From positions 49,032,788 through 49,096,787 of the forward strand of contig OY986438.1 of assembly GCA_963920525.1 (NCBI GenBank): a stretch of DNA of 64,000 nucleotides, in the 5' to 3' direction. Below the pieces are notes generated by a model. The model was not told the origin of the DNA. It saw nothing but the letters and a program-made list of their open reading frames with translations, and searched no databases. Position numbers and translations under genes: made by a program. This DNA is from Dichetophora obliterata (Eukaryota > Arthropoda > Insecta > Diptera > Sciomyzidae). Each line of letters begins with the position of its first letter. Within the stretch, counting starts at the first letter, position 1. This document shows, piece after piece, positions 12,646 to 23,432 of the stretch.

Positions 12646-13246
12646 TTTAAATGCTTAGGATCTGTTGTTGTCATTGTTTTTACTTAATATAGTGCTACTT
12701 AATTACACTTCATTAATTCTATTTTTTTAATATTTCTTTGTTTAAATCATCCTGAACGACAGTTGGAAATGCCAGTATGAAAAATGTTTTTTTAATATAT
12801 TTACTCTTAAATTTATTGTTAAAAAAATAATACTTGTCGATACTAATATATACACAAATTGTTATTGAATTCTTTTTAAAATTAAGTCAAGTTTTTATTC
12901 TCTCGATCGGTTAATACTTCTTTTAAGTTGCAAGAAGATATCTTTTTTTGTTGTTCCCTAGGGCGCGTTTATAGTGGCGACTTGTTGCTTTGTCGAGCCG
13001 AGCTGAAAGCAGCTGGATATGGTGCGCGCTTACCGCCCCTAACTTATTGCAGCTGGTTTTTGAGTATTTTTAGGTTTTAAATATAATACGTTTTATTTTT
13101 GCAATCGAAGCATTAATCCAGTCACGTGATTTCATGTGTGCTTCTTGCTTTCTTCAAAATAACGGACAACAAGTCAAGAGACAAAAAAGCAAAAAACTAT
13201 GATGAAACGCACTTTAAGCCACCGTAAGTCGATATAAGTCACTTTG

Positions 13247-13543
13247 AGGCCGCGTTTATAGTGAACGCTTTTTGCTGAGCTTTAGAGGCTTAGCTAAAAA
13301 CCGCTTTGTATATAATCATATGGAAAAAGCTCAAAATGTTTATAGTGCAAGCTGCTATTTTTTAAATGCTTTTCAGTGCGAATATCTCCATCTCGCTTGT
13401 TCACACTATAATCTATAAACACCAATAAGCTTAAGAATGTACTTTATGAAGCGTTGAACAAGCGTTCACTATTATCAAAAAAAGCTCGACAAAGAAGCTT
13501 TATGAATCAGCTTCAGCCAAAGTGTCCCCTATGAACACGGCCT
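13247..13543. mobile_element. nested 297-base MITE with related ends
   Basis: AGGCCGCGTTTATAG at the left is mirrored by CTATGAACACGGCCT at the right. The ends resemble those of the enclosing element (GCGTTTATAGTG is shared), so the two probably belong to sister families. The interior is itself partly palindromic around repeated AAGCTT-like words. Confidence 0.7.
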
Positions 13544-13975
13544 AAGTCAATTGCTGGTACAGCTTTTTTCGACTTTTTTGCAATTGCTTTGAGCTGTTTT
13601 TTGTTGCCTTGTTGTTGCGTTTTTATTTTGAATTGTTTTTTTAGACAAAACAGAAAAAATAACAACTTAAAATATAATGGGGAAAGAGTTAATCGGCTAA
13701 ATAAGCAACTTATTGAAAGGCTTCCTAAACATTTTCCCGAATGTAGACCTTACACGGCCAATCACTGGACAGCAATCATTTATATGTATGACCTATATTT
13801 GTTTGTATGCATTACAAAGACTCGATAATGGCTAAATTGACCGACATCTAATTATTGGGATATTTTGCACACACATATAACGGATTGTATCAAATGGTTG
13901 ATTTTTGCACAACTAATGAGACAATTTAAAAGAAAACAAAAACTACTGATCGCTGGTTTTACTTTTTTTTTACCC

Positions 13976-14357
13976 AATGCTCTTGATCCTATTAAAACAC
14001 GAAGAAAAGGAACAACAGCAAAAAAATATGAATATATTTTATTGAAGTTTTCCTTGTTGCTCTACCTTTTTTATGTTATTTATTGAAAATAATAAGTTAG
14101 CATCGTGTTAAATACAACTTTATACATGCAAACTGTGCGAGTGAGCGAGAAAGCAGCAATCGGTACAATGCTCTTGATCCTATTAAAACACGAAGAAAAG
14201 GCACAACAGCAAAAAAATATGAATATATTTTATTGAAGTTTTCCTTGTTGCTCTACCTTTTTTATGTTATTTAATGAAAATAATAAGTTAGCATCGTGTT
14301 AAATACAACTTTATACATGCAAACCGTGCGAATGAGCGAGAAAGCAACAATCGGTAC
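13976..14357 (+). repeat. 191-base tandem duplication
   Basis: 13976-14166 and 14167-14357 agree at nearly every position, beginning 'aatgctcttgatcctatt' and ending 'caatcggtac'. The few differences (for example 'ggaacaac' versus 'ggcacaac') suggest a recent duplication inside the enclosing element. Confidence 0.9.
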
Positions 14358-14677
14358 TCTGAATACCAACGCACAAATCGCTTTAAGCTGCTTGTTCAGC
14401 TGGCATTATAGGCACTTTGAACTTATTTTATATAATTGTATGTGCAGCGTTTTTCAGCTTTCCCTCTCGGTTTGGCTCGGCAAAGCAACAAGTTGCCACT
14501 GTAAATACGCCCTTAGAACATATGCTAAAGCTTTTTAAAATTCGTTTTCACATGGAAAAGAAACTATTGAAATTGTTATTTCATGGAGTGCTATTTTATT
14601 ATGGTAAAGCAATATGACTGAGATAAATGTCAAACAAACGTTTAAGCCTGTATTAAACTTAATTTTTTTTTTCCAAT

Positions 14678-15358
14678 TTCAAAATCTGCAAACAATTGGC
14701 TCGTGGACTAGACAGATATAATAATCTAGGAAAATTTTGAAAACATACATCGTGCCAATTTTATATATCTCCGCAACGTTACTATCTTATCTCTCAATTC
14801 TTATTGGCTCCGGAAGAAAGAGCTCAAGCTTGTTTTTGACACTTAATATTTGATCGAAACTTAACAAGCTATGAATTGAGAGAAACGTCGAGAACAATAC
14901 AATAAAAAAGTCTTCTGTCGTACATTTTTTTCTACAATTCTTACTTTAAGGTGCATTATTAAGACTTTAAGGTCCAATTCTTACTTTAAGCCCAAATGAT
15001 ACTTCATTGTTTTGTCCAACTTTTATTCATTGACAATGAAACTAGATCAGTTGAAAAAGTGCTAAAGCTAATATTCAAGAAGTGTGAGTGCATAAGCATA
15101 AAGCACGAATTGGAGAAAAAAATGTACGACAAACAGCATTTTTAATGTATTGTTCTTGACGTTCTTCTCAATTCGACATTCCTTTAGTTTCGATCAAATA
15201 TTAAGTGTCAAAGACAGTGACAAGCTGTAGCTATTTCTTCCACAGCCAATAAGAAAAGAGAGATAAGATAGTAACTTGGCAAAAAATTGGCACGATGTAT
15301 TTTTTATCCTTTTCCTACAATATATATATCTCTCTAGCCCACTTGTTTTCAGATTTTA
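14678..15358. mobile_element. foldback element with ~265-base arms
   Basis: 14678-14945 matches the reverse complement of 15105-15358 almost end to end: 'aaaatctg...aacaa' outer ends, 'catcgtgccaatttt', 'tgacacttaatatttgatcg' and 'tgtacattttttt...acaattc' are all mirrored. About 160 bases of loop separate the arms. The loop repeats 'ctttaag' three times and 'gatacttcattgttttg', which also occurs inverted just outside the right arm. Confidence 0.85.
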
Positions 15359-15701
15359 AAACAATGAAGTATCACACGGTTTTCAGCATCAGTTCATGAA
15401 AAAGCTATATTTGAATTAAAAAAATGTAACACATAATCCCGTATTTTAATGAGCGATCCTGCAAATAAAAATAATTTTGCCAGGGTTTCATAGCATCCCC
15501 TCTAGCGTATGATCCTCTCTTACTCTAATCTGTATTTCGATTCGTTTATCAATTAGTTTGGAAACAAAATTTCCGAAAATAATTAAAAATTTCAAATTTA
15601 ACTATCAAAATCATTCTATTTTTGGAATTTTTATTCAACAGCTACAAAGTATGCTGTGAGTCAGTATTAACCGCTTCTAATAAATTTCGCTAGCCATCCT
15701 A

Positions 15702-15850
15702 CACGTAGAGAAAAAACATAGTTGCAACAACCTAGTTTCAACAGGATCATAGTATGATTCTGCTTATGATTGTTGCATATTGTTAAATATATAATGGATT
15801 CTATGATCATAATAAAATGATTGCAACAACTATATTTAGAAAAGGAATTT
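15702..15850 (+). mobile_element. left end of the CACGCAGAG transposon (copy C)
   Basis: CACGTAGAGAAAAAACATAG and the following 'gttgcaacaacc', 'ggatcatagtatgattc' and 'ttatgattgttgc' match the left end of the element at 45574. Homology fades after 'aactatatttagaaaagg'. I could not find a right end nearby. Confidence 0.75.
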
Positions 15851-17340
15851 TTTTGTTGTACGTTTTGTTGTGCGTTTTCGGCGAGTAAAATTGAAAGTGA
15901 AATTAAATAAAATAAATTTAAGTCAGAAGAACATTTTGCTAGCTTTCATTTCATGGAAATGTTTACAACTCTGTAATGTGCGATAATTTCGTAAATGCAT
16001 TGCTGAAAGTAATTTGTGAATATATTACTATGAATACGAAATGGAAAAGTGCGAAAGGGTATACAGGTACAAACACAGGTAAATACCATAGAACAAAAGA
16101 AATCACAACAATAAGTCGAAATAAGACTTTCGTTGTACGAAATATTTGATTTATAAGACGATTATTTTAGAAAATGCCTCCAGTCCTATCCCCAAAAAAT
16201 GAAACGATTTAAATATTCTAAGACCTTGGAGTGCGATTCACTATTTAAAGGTAATATGATTATTGCAAACACGTGTTTAACCAGTAGCTGGCCGGCGGAA
16301 AGTAATGAAAATATATGATTATAGGTTATTTGCAAGTGCAAGTTGGACATGCTACTCGTGGTTATTGTGTATAAGTGTCCGACCAAATATTCGGTTTCGG
16401 TTCGGCCAGTTTCGGCACTTTTTGTCAGTTTCGGCTAGTTTCGGCTATTCGGCCTCAATATGGCCGAACCTCGAAATTCTCCTGCAGAGTCTTATCAGTA
16501 TTGCAGGTATACCGAACTCAGACACTGTTCCGTGCAGGTAGTCCCGCCTCTGGATATCAAAAGGTAACTTTATAATCGACAAAGAAATGATTAGATAAAA
16601 TCCGGTAAAATGCTAATCGTCGCTAAAACGCTAAATAGTTAATATTTAAAAAATTGATTACGCAGTTTAATACTTTACTCTTAAAGAATATAGAAATGAT
16701 TATTAATTCTTAAGCAGTAAAAGATTATCACCAAAAGTTAAAACTACTATAAAAAAATGGGCTTCAAAATTATTGATAACAAATAAAAAAAGATACTCTG
16801 GAAGGTTCATTGACTTCAAATCAATAAAATTATAATCTCATAGTGATTTCAATTACAGCCATTAAATTAATAAATAGTTTTCAGCCTGAAATAAAGTGCT
16901 TCCTTACATCCGATGAGCTTCATTTAAGACGAGCTCAAAAAGTTAAAACTCTTTTGAGAATCATACAACTAGCTACATATATAGTTTTTTGTGATTGACG
17001 AGTGTTTATAATTCCTAAACATTGAATGCCCATTACCTACTGGAGATGAGTCGATATTTTGGTAACATTTATTTTGTCACTGCTACTCGAAATTACATCG
17101 AGTCGAGTTGTACTTTGGTCATTCCATTTGCCATTTTCTCTTAGTATAAATGTGTGCGTTCAGCAAGTGCAAAATTTACCAAACATGTTGAGTCTTTAAT
17201 CAGTATCAGTTTCCGCTACTTTGTGTGCCTGCTGACCGGTATGTTACATTTTATGTCAGCGCAGTGGCAGAAATAAAATATTATAAAAAGTAATCAATAA
17301 ATTCAATAAAACCTCTTTCAACAGTTGAGCAACTGTTGCA
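15851..17340. other. spacer with a TTTCGG-rich patch
   Basis: At 16378-16465 'ccgaccaaatattcgg' is followed by several degenerate repeats of 'tttcggttcggcc', a pattern seen at the ends of some hAT MITEs; no partner end was found. The rest is AT-rich without a recognised gene. Confidence 0.4.
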
Positions 17341-17940
17341 CCTTCTGAAAGCATTTAATCATCTCAGCTAAATCTTACAAATTCATGGAGTTTCGTGGAT
17401 GTAACGAAATTTAACTCAACTCGCTTTTCCTTGTAAAGTTCGATACAGCTGTGTTCAATATTATTTTTTACAAATAAAATTGACTCCAGAGTCTCTATTT
17501 TTAATGCTGTTGACTCCAAATTCCAAACTTGGAAATAAACGTTTTTCCTTCTGAAAGCATTTAATCATCTCAGCTAAATCTTACAAATTCATGGAGTTTC
17601 GTGGATGTAACGAAATTTAACTCAACTCGCTTTTCCTTGTAAAGTTCGATACAGCTGTGTTCAATATTATTTTTTACAAATAAAATTGACTCCAGAGTCT
17701 CTATTTTTAATGCTGTTGACTCCAAATTCCAAACTTGCAAATAAACGTTTTTCCTTCTGAAAGCATTTAATCATCTCAGCTAAATCTTACAAATTCATGG
17801 AGTTTCGTGGATGTAACGAAATTTAACTCAACTCGCTTTTCCTTGTAAAGTTCGATACAGCTGTGTTCAATATTATTTTTTACAAATAAAATTGACTCCA
17901 GAGTCTCTATTTTTAATGCTGTTGACTCCAAATTCCAAAC
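17341..17940 (+). repeat. three tandem copies of a 206-base unit
   Basis: Units start at 17341, 17547 and 17753 with 'ccttctgaaagcatttaatc'. Copies are almost identical; the third is cut short at about 17940, where the palindromic sequence begins. Near identity points to very recent duplication. Minus-strand reading frames inside it show no domain. Confidence 0.95.
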
Positions 17941-18350
17941 TTTTTCCGTTTTTGCAAACAAACGTTCAACCGGAGCTGAAATGTAAGCATAAATAAGTAT
18001 ACATTAAAAGTAAGTATACTTCTAAGAATGGAATTTTAGTAAGTATATGAAGCATAGTTGGCTATAACTATGGTTATAACTAATGTTACCAACTATACTT
18101 ACTTTGTAAGTATCATACTTATTTTCAGCTTCATATACTTACTAAAATTCCATACTTATAAGCATACTTACTTTTAAGATTTATACTTAATTATGCCTAC
18201 TTTTCAGCTCCGGTTGCACGTTTTTATTTGCAAAAGCGGAAAAAGTTTGAAAATTGAAACCAACAGCGTTAAAAATACAGACTCTGGAGTCAATTTTATT
18301 ATTAAAAAATAATATTGAATATAGCTGTGTCGAATTTTACAATTTTTTAA
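17841..18350. mobile_element. ~500-base palindromic element
   Basis: The end of the third 206-base unit (17841-17960) reappears inverted at 18222-18345. Inside, 'caccggagctgaaa'-like ends, 'aagtatac', and GTATATGAAGC (18043-18053) / GCTTCATATAC (18128-18138) are mirrored about a centre that reads 'ctataactatggttataac'. The structure behaves as a foldback element; the 206-base unit includes its outer arm. Confidence 0.75.
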
Positions 18351-19634
18351 AGACAAGACCTGAAATATAAAGGGTATACTAGAGTTTGTCGGCTAAAAAA
18401 TAGGCTATTTTTGGGAATTTCTCGTGAGCTTGCTATGAAAGATATGTTTATATAAATTGTAAGGAATGATAAATGAAGTCTTAATTTATAAAAATAAAAA
18501 AAAAATTTTATTGTTTTTTAATAATTTGGAGGCAGGTCGGCTCCCACACGATATCTCGGCATCTGTTTATCTGAAACAAAAAACCGAAGTGTTTTAGATT
18601 CAATATGACAAGGACTATAAAATAGACTATTAATATTAATTTTTAGCAATTCTTGTTAACTTTTAGTAACAAAAACAAAAAAAAAAAAAATTAGAAAAAA
18701 TTATTTTTTTCGCTGTTATTTGTAAAAAATATAGTAAACATAAATTTTTTAACACGATTATAGTCTATTTTGTAAGTAGTTTTGTGTTAAATATGTGGTT
18801 AAAATTTCAGAAGGATCAGCCCACCGGAGAAATAGTGTGGGGCGTCCGTGAAAACGTAGTTTTGAGAAAAACGCTCTTAAAGTTTTTTAAATGCGTTCTA
18901 ACATGAGTTCAGGTAGAGAAAATTTTGGGTTGAACAAATTACTTATACGGCTCTGATCTTCATAAAATTTGATACAATATTCTTCGATACATATACATTC
19001 AAAAAAAAGAAAAAACTTTCGAAAGTGACCAATTAGACTTCACCCTTAAATAAAATTTACAGCCAAGACAAATACGATTTTAAGCAAAAAGAAAAAAACA
19101 GATTAATGCAGCGCTTCAATTCAGTGACAGTGAGAGCGAATAATGATAACTTTTCTTTGGACTCTGTATACATTTGAATATGATTTTTTTTATTTTTATT
19201 TTATTTAACTACTTTGAAAGTGCGTATAACTTTTAATTTTTTGTTATGTTTTTGTTTGTTTTGAAACTATTTTATGTATTAGAAATATATATGAATTTCA
19301 AATATATAAAATAAAAATTCTGAAGACTTTTTGGTTTTAGATAGATTGCATACAGAAAACTTTTTAAGGAAGAAAAAAGAGGGTGTGACAATATTTAAAG
19401 AATATTGTGGGTTCTATTGATTTTAACATAAATTAGTAAATAGTATTAAAAAAATATTCAATTTATTTTTCTAAGGTAAAATACTTACTTATACTTATTT
19501 TAAAAAAATTATACTTACTAATACTTACTTTTCAGTGTTATAAGAAGCAAATATACTTATTTTTTATAACATGAGTTGGTAGCATTAGTTATAACTATGG
19601 TTAAAAGTTAAAAATTATAAGTTTTATGTTATAA
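18351..19634. other. AT-rich stretch; partial copy of the palindrome core at its end
   Basis: 18360-19470 shows no recognised gene. From about 19480 'aatacttacttatactta' repeats and then 'gttggtagcattagttataactatggtt' words near 19576-19602 recall the inverted centre of the 17.9-18.3 kb palindrome. The sequence then runs into the hexamer array. Confidence 0.55.
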
Positions 19635-21293
19635 GTTATGGTTATGGTTATGGTTATGGTTATGGTTATGGTTATGGTTATGGTTATGGTTATGGTTATG
19701 GTTATGGTTATGGTTATGGTTATGGTTATGGTTATGGTTATGGTTATGGTTATGGTTATGGTTATGGTTATGGTTATGGTTATGGTTATGGTTATGGTTA
19801 TGGTTATGGTTATGGTTATGGTTATGGTTATGGTTATGGTTATGGTTATGGTTATGGTTATGGTTATGGTTATGGTTATGGTTATGGTTATGGTTATGGT
19901 TATGGTTATGGTTATGGTTATGGTTATGGTTATGGTTATGGTTATGGTTATGGTTATGGTTATGGTTATGGTTATGGTTATGGTTATGGTTATGGTTATG
20001 GTTATGGTTATGGTTATGGTTATGGTTATGGTTATGGTTATGGTTATGGTTATGGTTATGGTTATGGTTATGGTTATGGTTATGGTTATGGTTATGGTTA
20101 TGGTTATGGTTATGGTTATGGTTATGGTTATGGTTATGGTTATGGTTATGGTTATGGTTATGGTTATGGTTATGGTTATGGTTATGGTTATGGTTATGGT
20201 TATGGTTATGGTTATGGTTATGGTTATGGTTATGGTTATGGTTATGGTTATGGTTATGGTTATGGTTATGGTTATGGTTATGGTTATGGTTATGGTTATG
20301 GTTATGGTTATGGTTATGGTTATGGTTATGGTTATGGTTATGGTTATGGTTATGGTTATGGTTATGGTTATGGTTATGGTTATGGTTATGGTTATGGTTA
20401 TGGTTATGGTTATGGTTATGGTTATGGTTATGGTTATGGTTATGGTTATGGTTATGGTTATGGTTATGGTTATGGTTATGGTTATGGTTATGGTTATGGT
20501 TATGGTTATGGTTATGGTTATGGTTATGGTTATGGTTATGGTTATGGTTATGGTTATGGTTATGGTTATGGTTATGGTTATGGTTATGGTTATGGTTATG
20601 GTTATGGTTATGGTTATGGTTATGGTTATGGTTATGGTTATGGTTATGGTTATGGTTATGGTTATGGTTATGGTTATGGTTATGGTTATGGTTATGGTTA
20701 TGGTTATGGTTATGGTTATGGTTATGGTTATGGTTATGGTTATGGTTATGGTTATGGTTATGGTTATGGTTATGGTTATGGTTATGGTTATGGTTATGGT
20801 TATGGTTATGGTTATGGTTATGGTTATGGTTATGGTTATGGTTATGGTTATGGTTATGGTTATGGTTATGGTTATGGTTATGGTTATGGTTATGGTTATG
20901 GTTATGGTTATGGTTATGGTTATGGTTATGGTTATGGTTATGGTTATGGTTATGGTTATGGTTATGGTTATGGTTATGGTTATGGTTATGGTTATGGTTA
21001 TGGTTATGGTTATGGTTATGGTTATGGTTATGGTTATGGTTATGGTTATGGTTATGGTTATGGTTATGGTTATGGTTATGGTTATGGTTATGGTTATGGT
21101 TATGGTTATGGTTATGGTTATGGTTATGGTTATGGTTATGGTTATGGTTATGGTTATGGTTATGGTTATGGTTATGATTATGGTTATGGTTATGGTTATG
21201 GTTATGGTTATGGTTATGATTATGGTTATGGTTATGGTTATGGTTATGGTTATGGTTATGGTTATGGTTATGGCTATGATTATGGTTATGGTT
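19635..21293 (+). repeat. (GTTATG)n array, about 276 units
   Basis: The hexamer GTTATG repeats without visible error from 19635 to about 21170. Sparse variants (GATTATG, GGCTATG) then appear near the right edge (21175, 21217, 21271-21281). It therefore translates as an endless Met-Val frame, which is not a gene. The motif is not the usual insect telomere repeat TTAGG. The upstream flank already contains 'aactatggtt' and 'gttataagttatgg', the likely seed. Confidence 0.97.
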
Positions 21294-21348
21294 TTGGCTG
21301 TAGGTTGATTTATAAATTTATTCGTGTTTTTCCCACATTTTCTTACAG

Positions 21349-22055
21349 CTTGGACGTTTTCCGAAAATCCAGAAAAAGCTACGCCACGAGATTAAAAATT
21401 GCTGGCGAAATAACTTTTGAAAAATTGACTGAGCTGCCTTACTTGAATGCCGGCATTAACGGTTTTGTCTTTATATTAAATTAATTCTTTAGCCGTTAAA
21501 ATTTCATTTTATATAAAAAGCTTAAAGTCTTTCAGGAACCCTTCGCATCTTTTACCCAAACTGGTAGCACGTAAAATTTGCAAAGCACCCTATGAATTTG
21601 TCAACAAAAATGACAGCTAGCTGCGTTTACAGCCCAGTGAGGTTGTGCAAGTGCTTGTCTATTCATTGCAGCATGATCCAGATATCTATGGAAATCCCGA
21701 AGAATTTGTGCCCGAACGCTTTTTGGAAGAGGCTGGTGGTGTAAAGAAATATCGTGATATGGGTGCTTATCTCGGTTTCGGCGATGGGCCAAGAATGTGT
21801 TTGGGTTAGTGTTATGAAGATGTCTCTTTTATCAAAATATTTTGAGTTCTTTCTTTCGTCCCAGGCATGCGTTTTGCTTTGACCCAATTAAAGCCAGCCC
21901 TTATTGAGTTTATGAAGCAAGTCAATGTAAAAGTCAGTCCCAATACGGACAACTATATCGAGGAAACATATATTATGCAAATGTTTAAAGGTGGTATCTG
22001 GTTGAATTTTGAACCCAGAAACTATTACATAAGCCGAGCAAAAAAAATGCAGTAA
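21349..22055 (+). pseudogene. cytochrome P450 pseudogene, C-terminal exons (CYP28/CYP3-clan-like)
   Basis: Three exon pieces are visible: 21349-21461, 21536-21804 and 21865-22055, with 74- and 60-base introns bounded by GT/AG. The first gives LGRFPKIQKKLRHEI, then after a frameshift GEITFEKLTELPYLNAGI (J to K helix). The second gives CKAPYEF, the PERF region (NPEEFVPERFLEE) and the haem loop FGDGPRMCLG, with its cysteine ligand intact. The third gives MRFALTQLKPALIEFM and ends KGGIWLNFEPR plus a tail. Damage: a frameshift near 21410, another near 21555, a TAG at 21618-21620, and, if the 74-base intron is right, GTLR in place of the ExxR motif. Everything N-terminal is missing. P450s are haem mono-oxygenases of the ER membrane; this copy cannot make one. 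Confidence 0.88.
21805..21864 (+). other. intron of the P450 pseudogene
   Basis: Begins GTTAGT after the codon for Leu and one base of Gly, and ends in a pyrimidine tract with AG. Joining restores the glycine of the haem loop (CLG) and runs directly into MRFALTQ. Confidence 0.85.
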
Positions 22056-23252
22056 TAACAATTTTGCGCAAATATTTCTCTTAACAACATAGGTTTGAAT
22101 ATTATATTTTTTGTACTCTTTTTAAATGTTTGTGTATTTTATGCTCAGGGAAAGAATTTTAATATAAAAAACACTACAACCCAGTTTTTTTTTGTTTGCT
22201 CAATAAACAACGGCTAGCAATTTCAAGCACTTGACGTCATAACCTATATCCCCCAATGATTTGTTGTTTTTCTATTGTTTTTTCTGCCTTTTTTATACTC
22301 TCTGCTTCCGCTATCCTTTGCATTCTATTTGATTGAAAGTTTCATTATACATGACAAATTCAGTCAACTTTTACATCACTCGTTTTACTGTCAGTGAGTG
22401 GAACGTGGTTTAATACTTGGGTGAATTAAACTATGTTTTATTTATTTCTTTATAGCTTTCTGTGCTACTAGTTAGCATTCCAATAGCGGAAAACACGTGT
22501 ATACATAATAAGTTTGGGTCATAAAGTGAGGAAATTAAAATTATTGATTGGCACAATACCAAGCTTTAGTAATCGTAGAAAGTAAAGTAAAAATTATGAG
22601 GGACTGGTATTTAGGTGTAAGCTTTCGTACTTTTATATTGCTCATCTATTCATATGATGCTCTCCATAAATCATATGTGCCTTCGAAACCATAACATATA
22701 TCAATGTAACATATATCAAAAATATAGAAAAGGCATAACTCCATTTTTTGTTTCTTTACAGGAGAAGGAAAAAAACTAAATAAAATCTGAAAACATTGAA
22801 TATAAAAACTTTTTAGATGCAGTTTTTATATAAAATAGGCTACAAGTTTGCAATCATAGTGCACTGATTTTCTTAACCTTCCTATTTTCGCACCATCATA
22901 CCGATATTTGATATAGATATTTGATCTCTGTTGCACTATTCTTATAATATACCTTTTAAGCATTATTGGTGATTGCTTCAAAGTAGAGGGTACAATTGAA
23001 TGAAATAAATTTAAAAAATATTACAGCTTTAACTTTATTTTTTCACAGTCTCTTACAAAAGGAACAATTTCATAGTATAATAACTTTTATAACAAAAATA
23101 AACTCTGTGTGTGTTAATCATAACAAAAACTACTAAATTAAATACATAAAATTATTAAATATAATAAAATAATATAGAATTAAATATTAATCATTTATAG
23201 GGTTATTTGTATAGCAATCATCCAATATCATCACTGCGTGTTCTAGACAAAA
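22056..23252. other. 3' flank and spacer
   Basis: A possible polyadenylation signal 'caataaac' lies at 22200. Otherwise nothing recognised. Confidence 0.4.
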
Positions 23253-23432
23253 ATGTTTTTAACAACTCTTGCAGTTGTATTGTGCCTTACGGTTTTTTTT
23301 ACAAACAGAATAGACAAGAACTATCAAATGGTTATACTTCTTGATAAAATTTTAAGTGACTATTGTCATCGTAATTTAATTGGAATCTTCACACAAATAG
23401 TGCCCTTATTCTTTCTTTGTCCATTGTGGTAA
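23253..23432 (+). pseudogene. P450 N-terminal fragment, CYP28-like
   Basis: An ATG at 23253 opens 59 residues ending at TAA 23430-23432. It starts with a hydrophobic anchor (MFLTTLAVVLCLTVFFT), as microsomal P450s do. It then continues NYQMVILLDKILSDYCHRN and LIGIFTQIVPLFFLCP, which matches the shape I remember of the CYP28 segment after the proline hinge ('..NxxGxFTTRxPQLxxxCP'). The proline hinge itself and the next segment would have to be deleted. The fragment lies 1.2 kb downstream of the C-terminal pseudogene on the same strand, so it would belong to a second, neighbouring P450 copy rather than to the same gene. The P450 assignment is an inference from a short match. Confidence 0.45.

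Larger units (their letters stand above)
12961..14512. mobile_element. 1.55 kb TIR element (GGGCGCGTTTATAGTGGC ends)
   Basis: The left end GGGCGCGTTTATAGTGGC and the reverse complement of the right end (GGGCGTATTTACAGTGGC) match through about 40 bases, including CTTGTTGCTTTG and CGAGCC. Flanking triplets are CTA and TTA, an imperfect 3-base duplication. The interior has no recognisable protein, carries a nested element and a 191-base duplication, and ends with a pyrimidine-rich sector. Confidence 0.75.

Noticed and set aside
17143..17215. TATAAAT with downstream TCAGT as a P450 promoter
   Set aside because: Spacing of about 55 bases does not fit a TATA-initiator pair and no first exon follows.
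19638..21308. 556-residue Met-Val open frame
   Set aside because: It is the translation of the GTTATG hexamer array. All frames of a 6-base repeat without a stop stay open.
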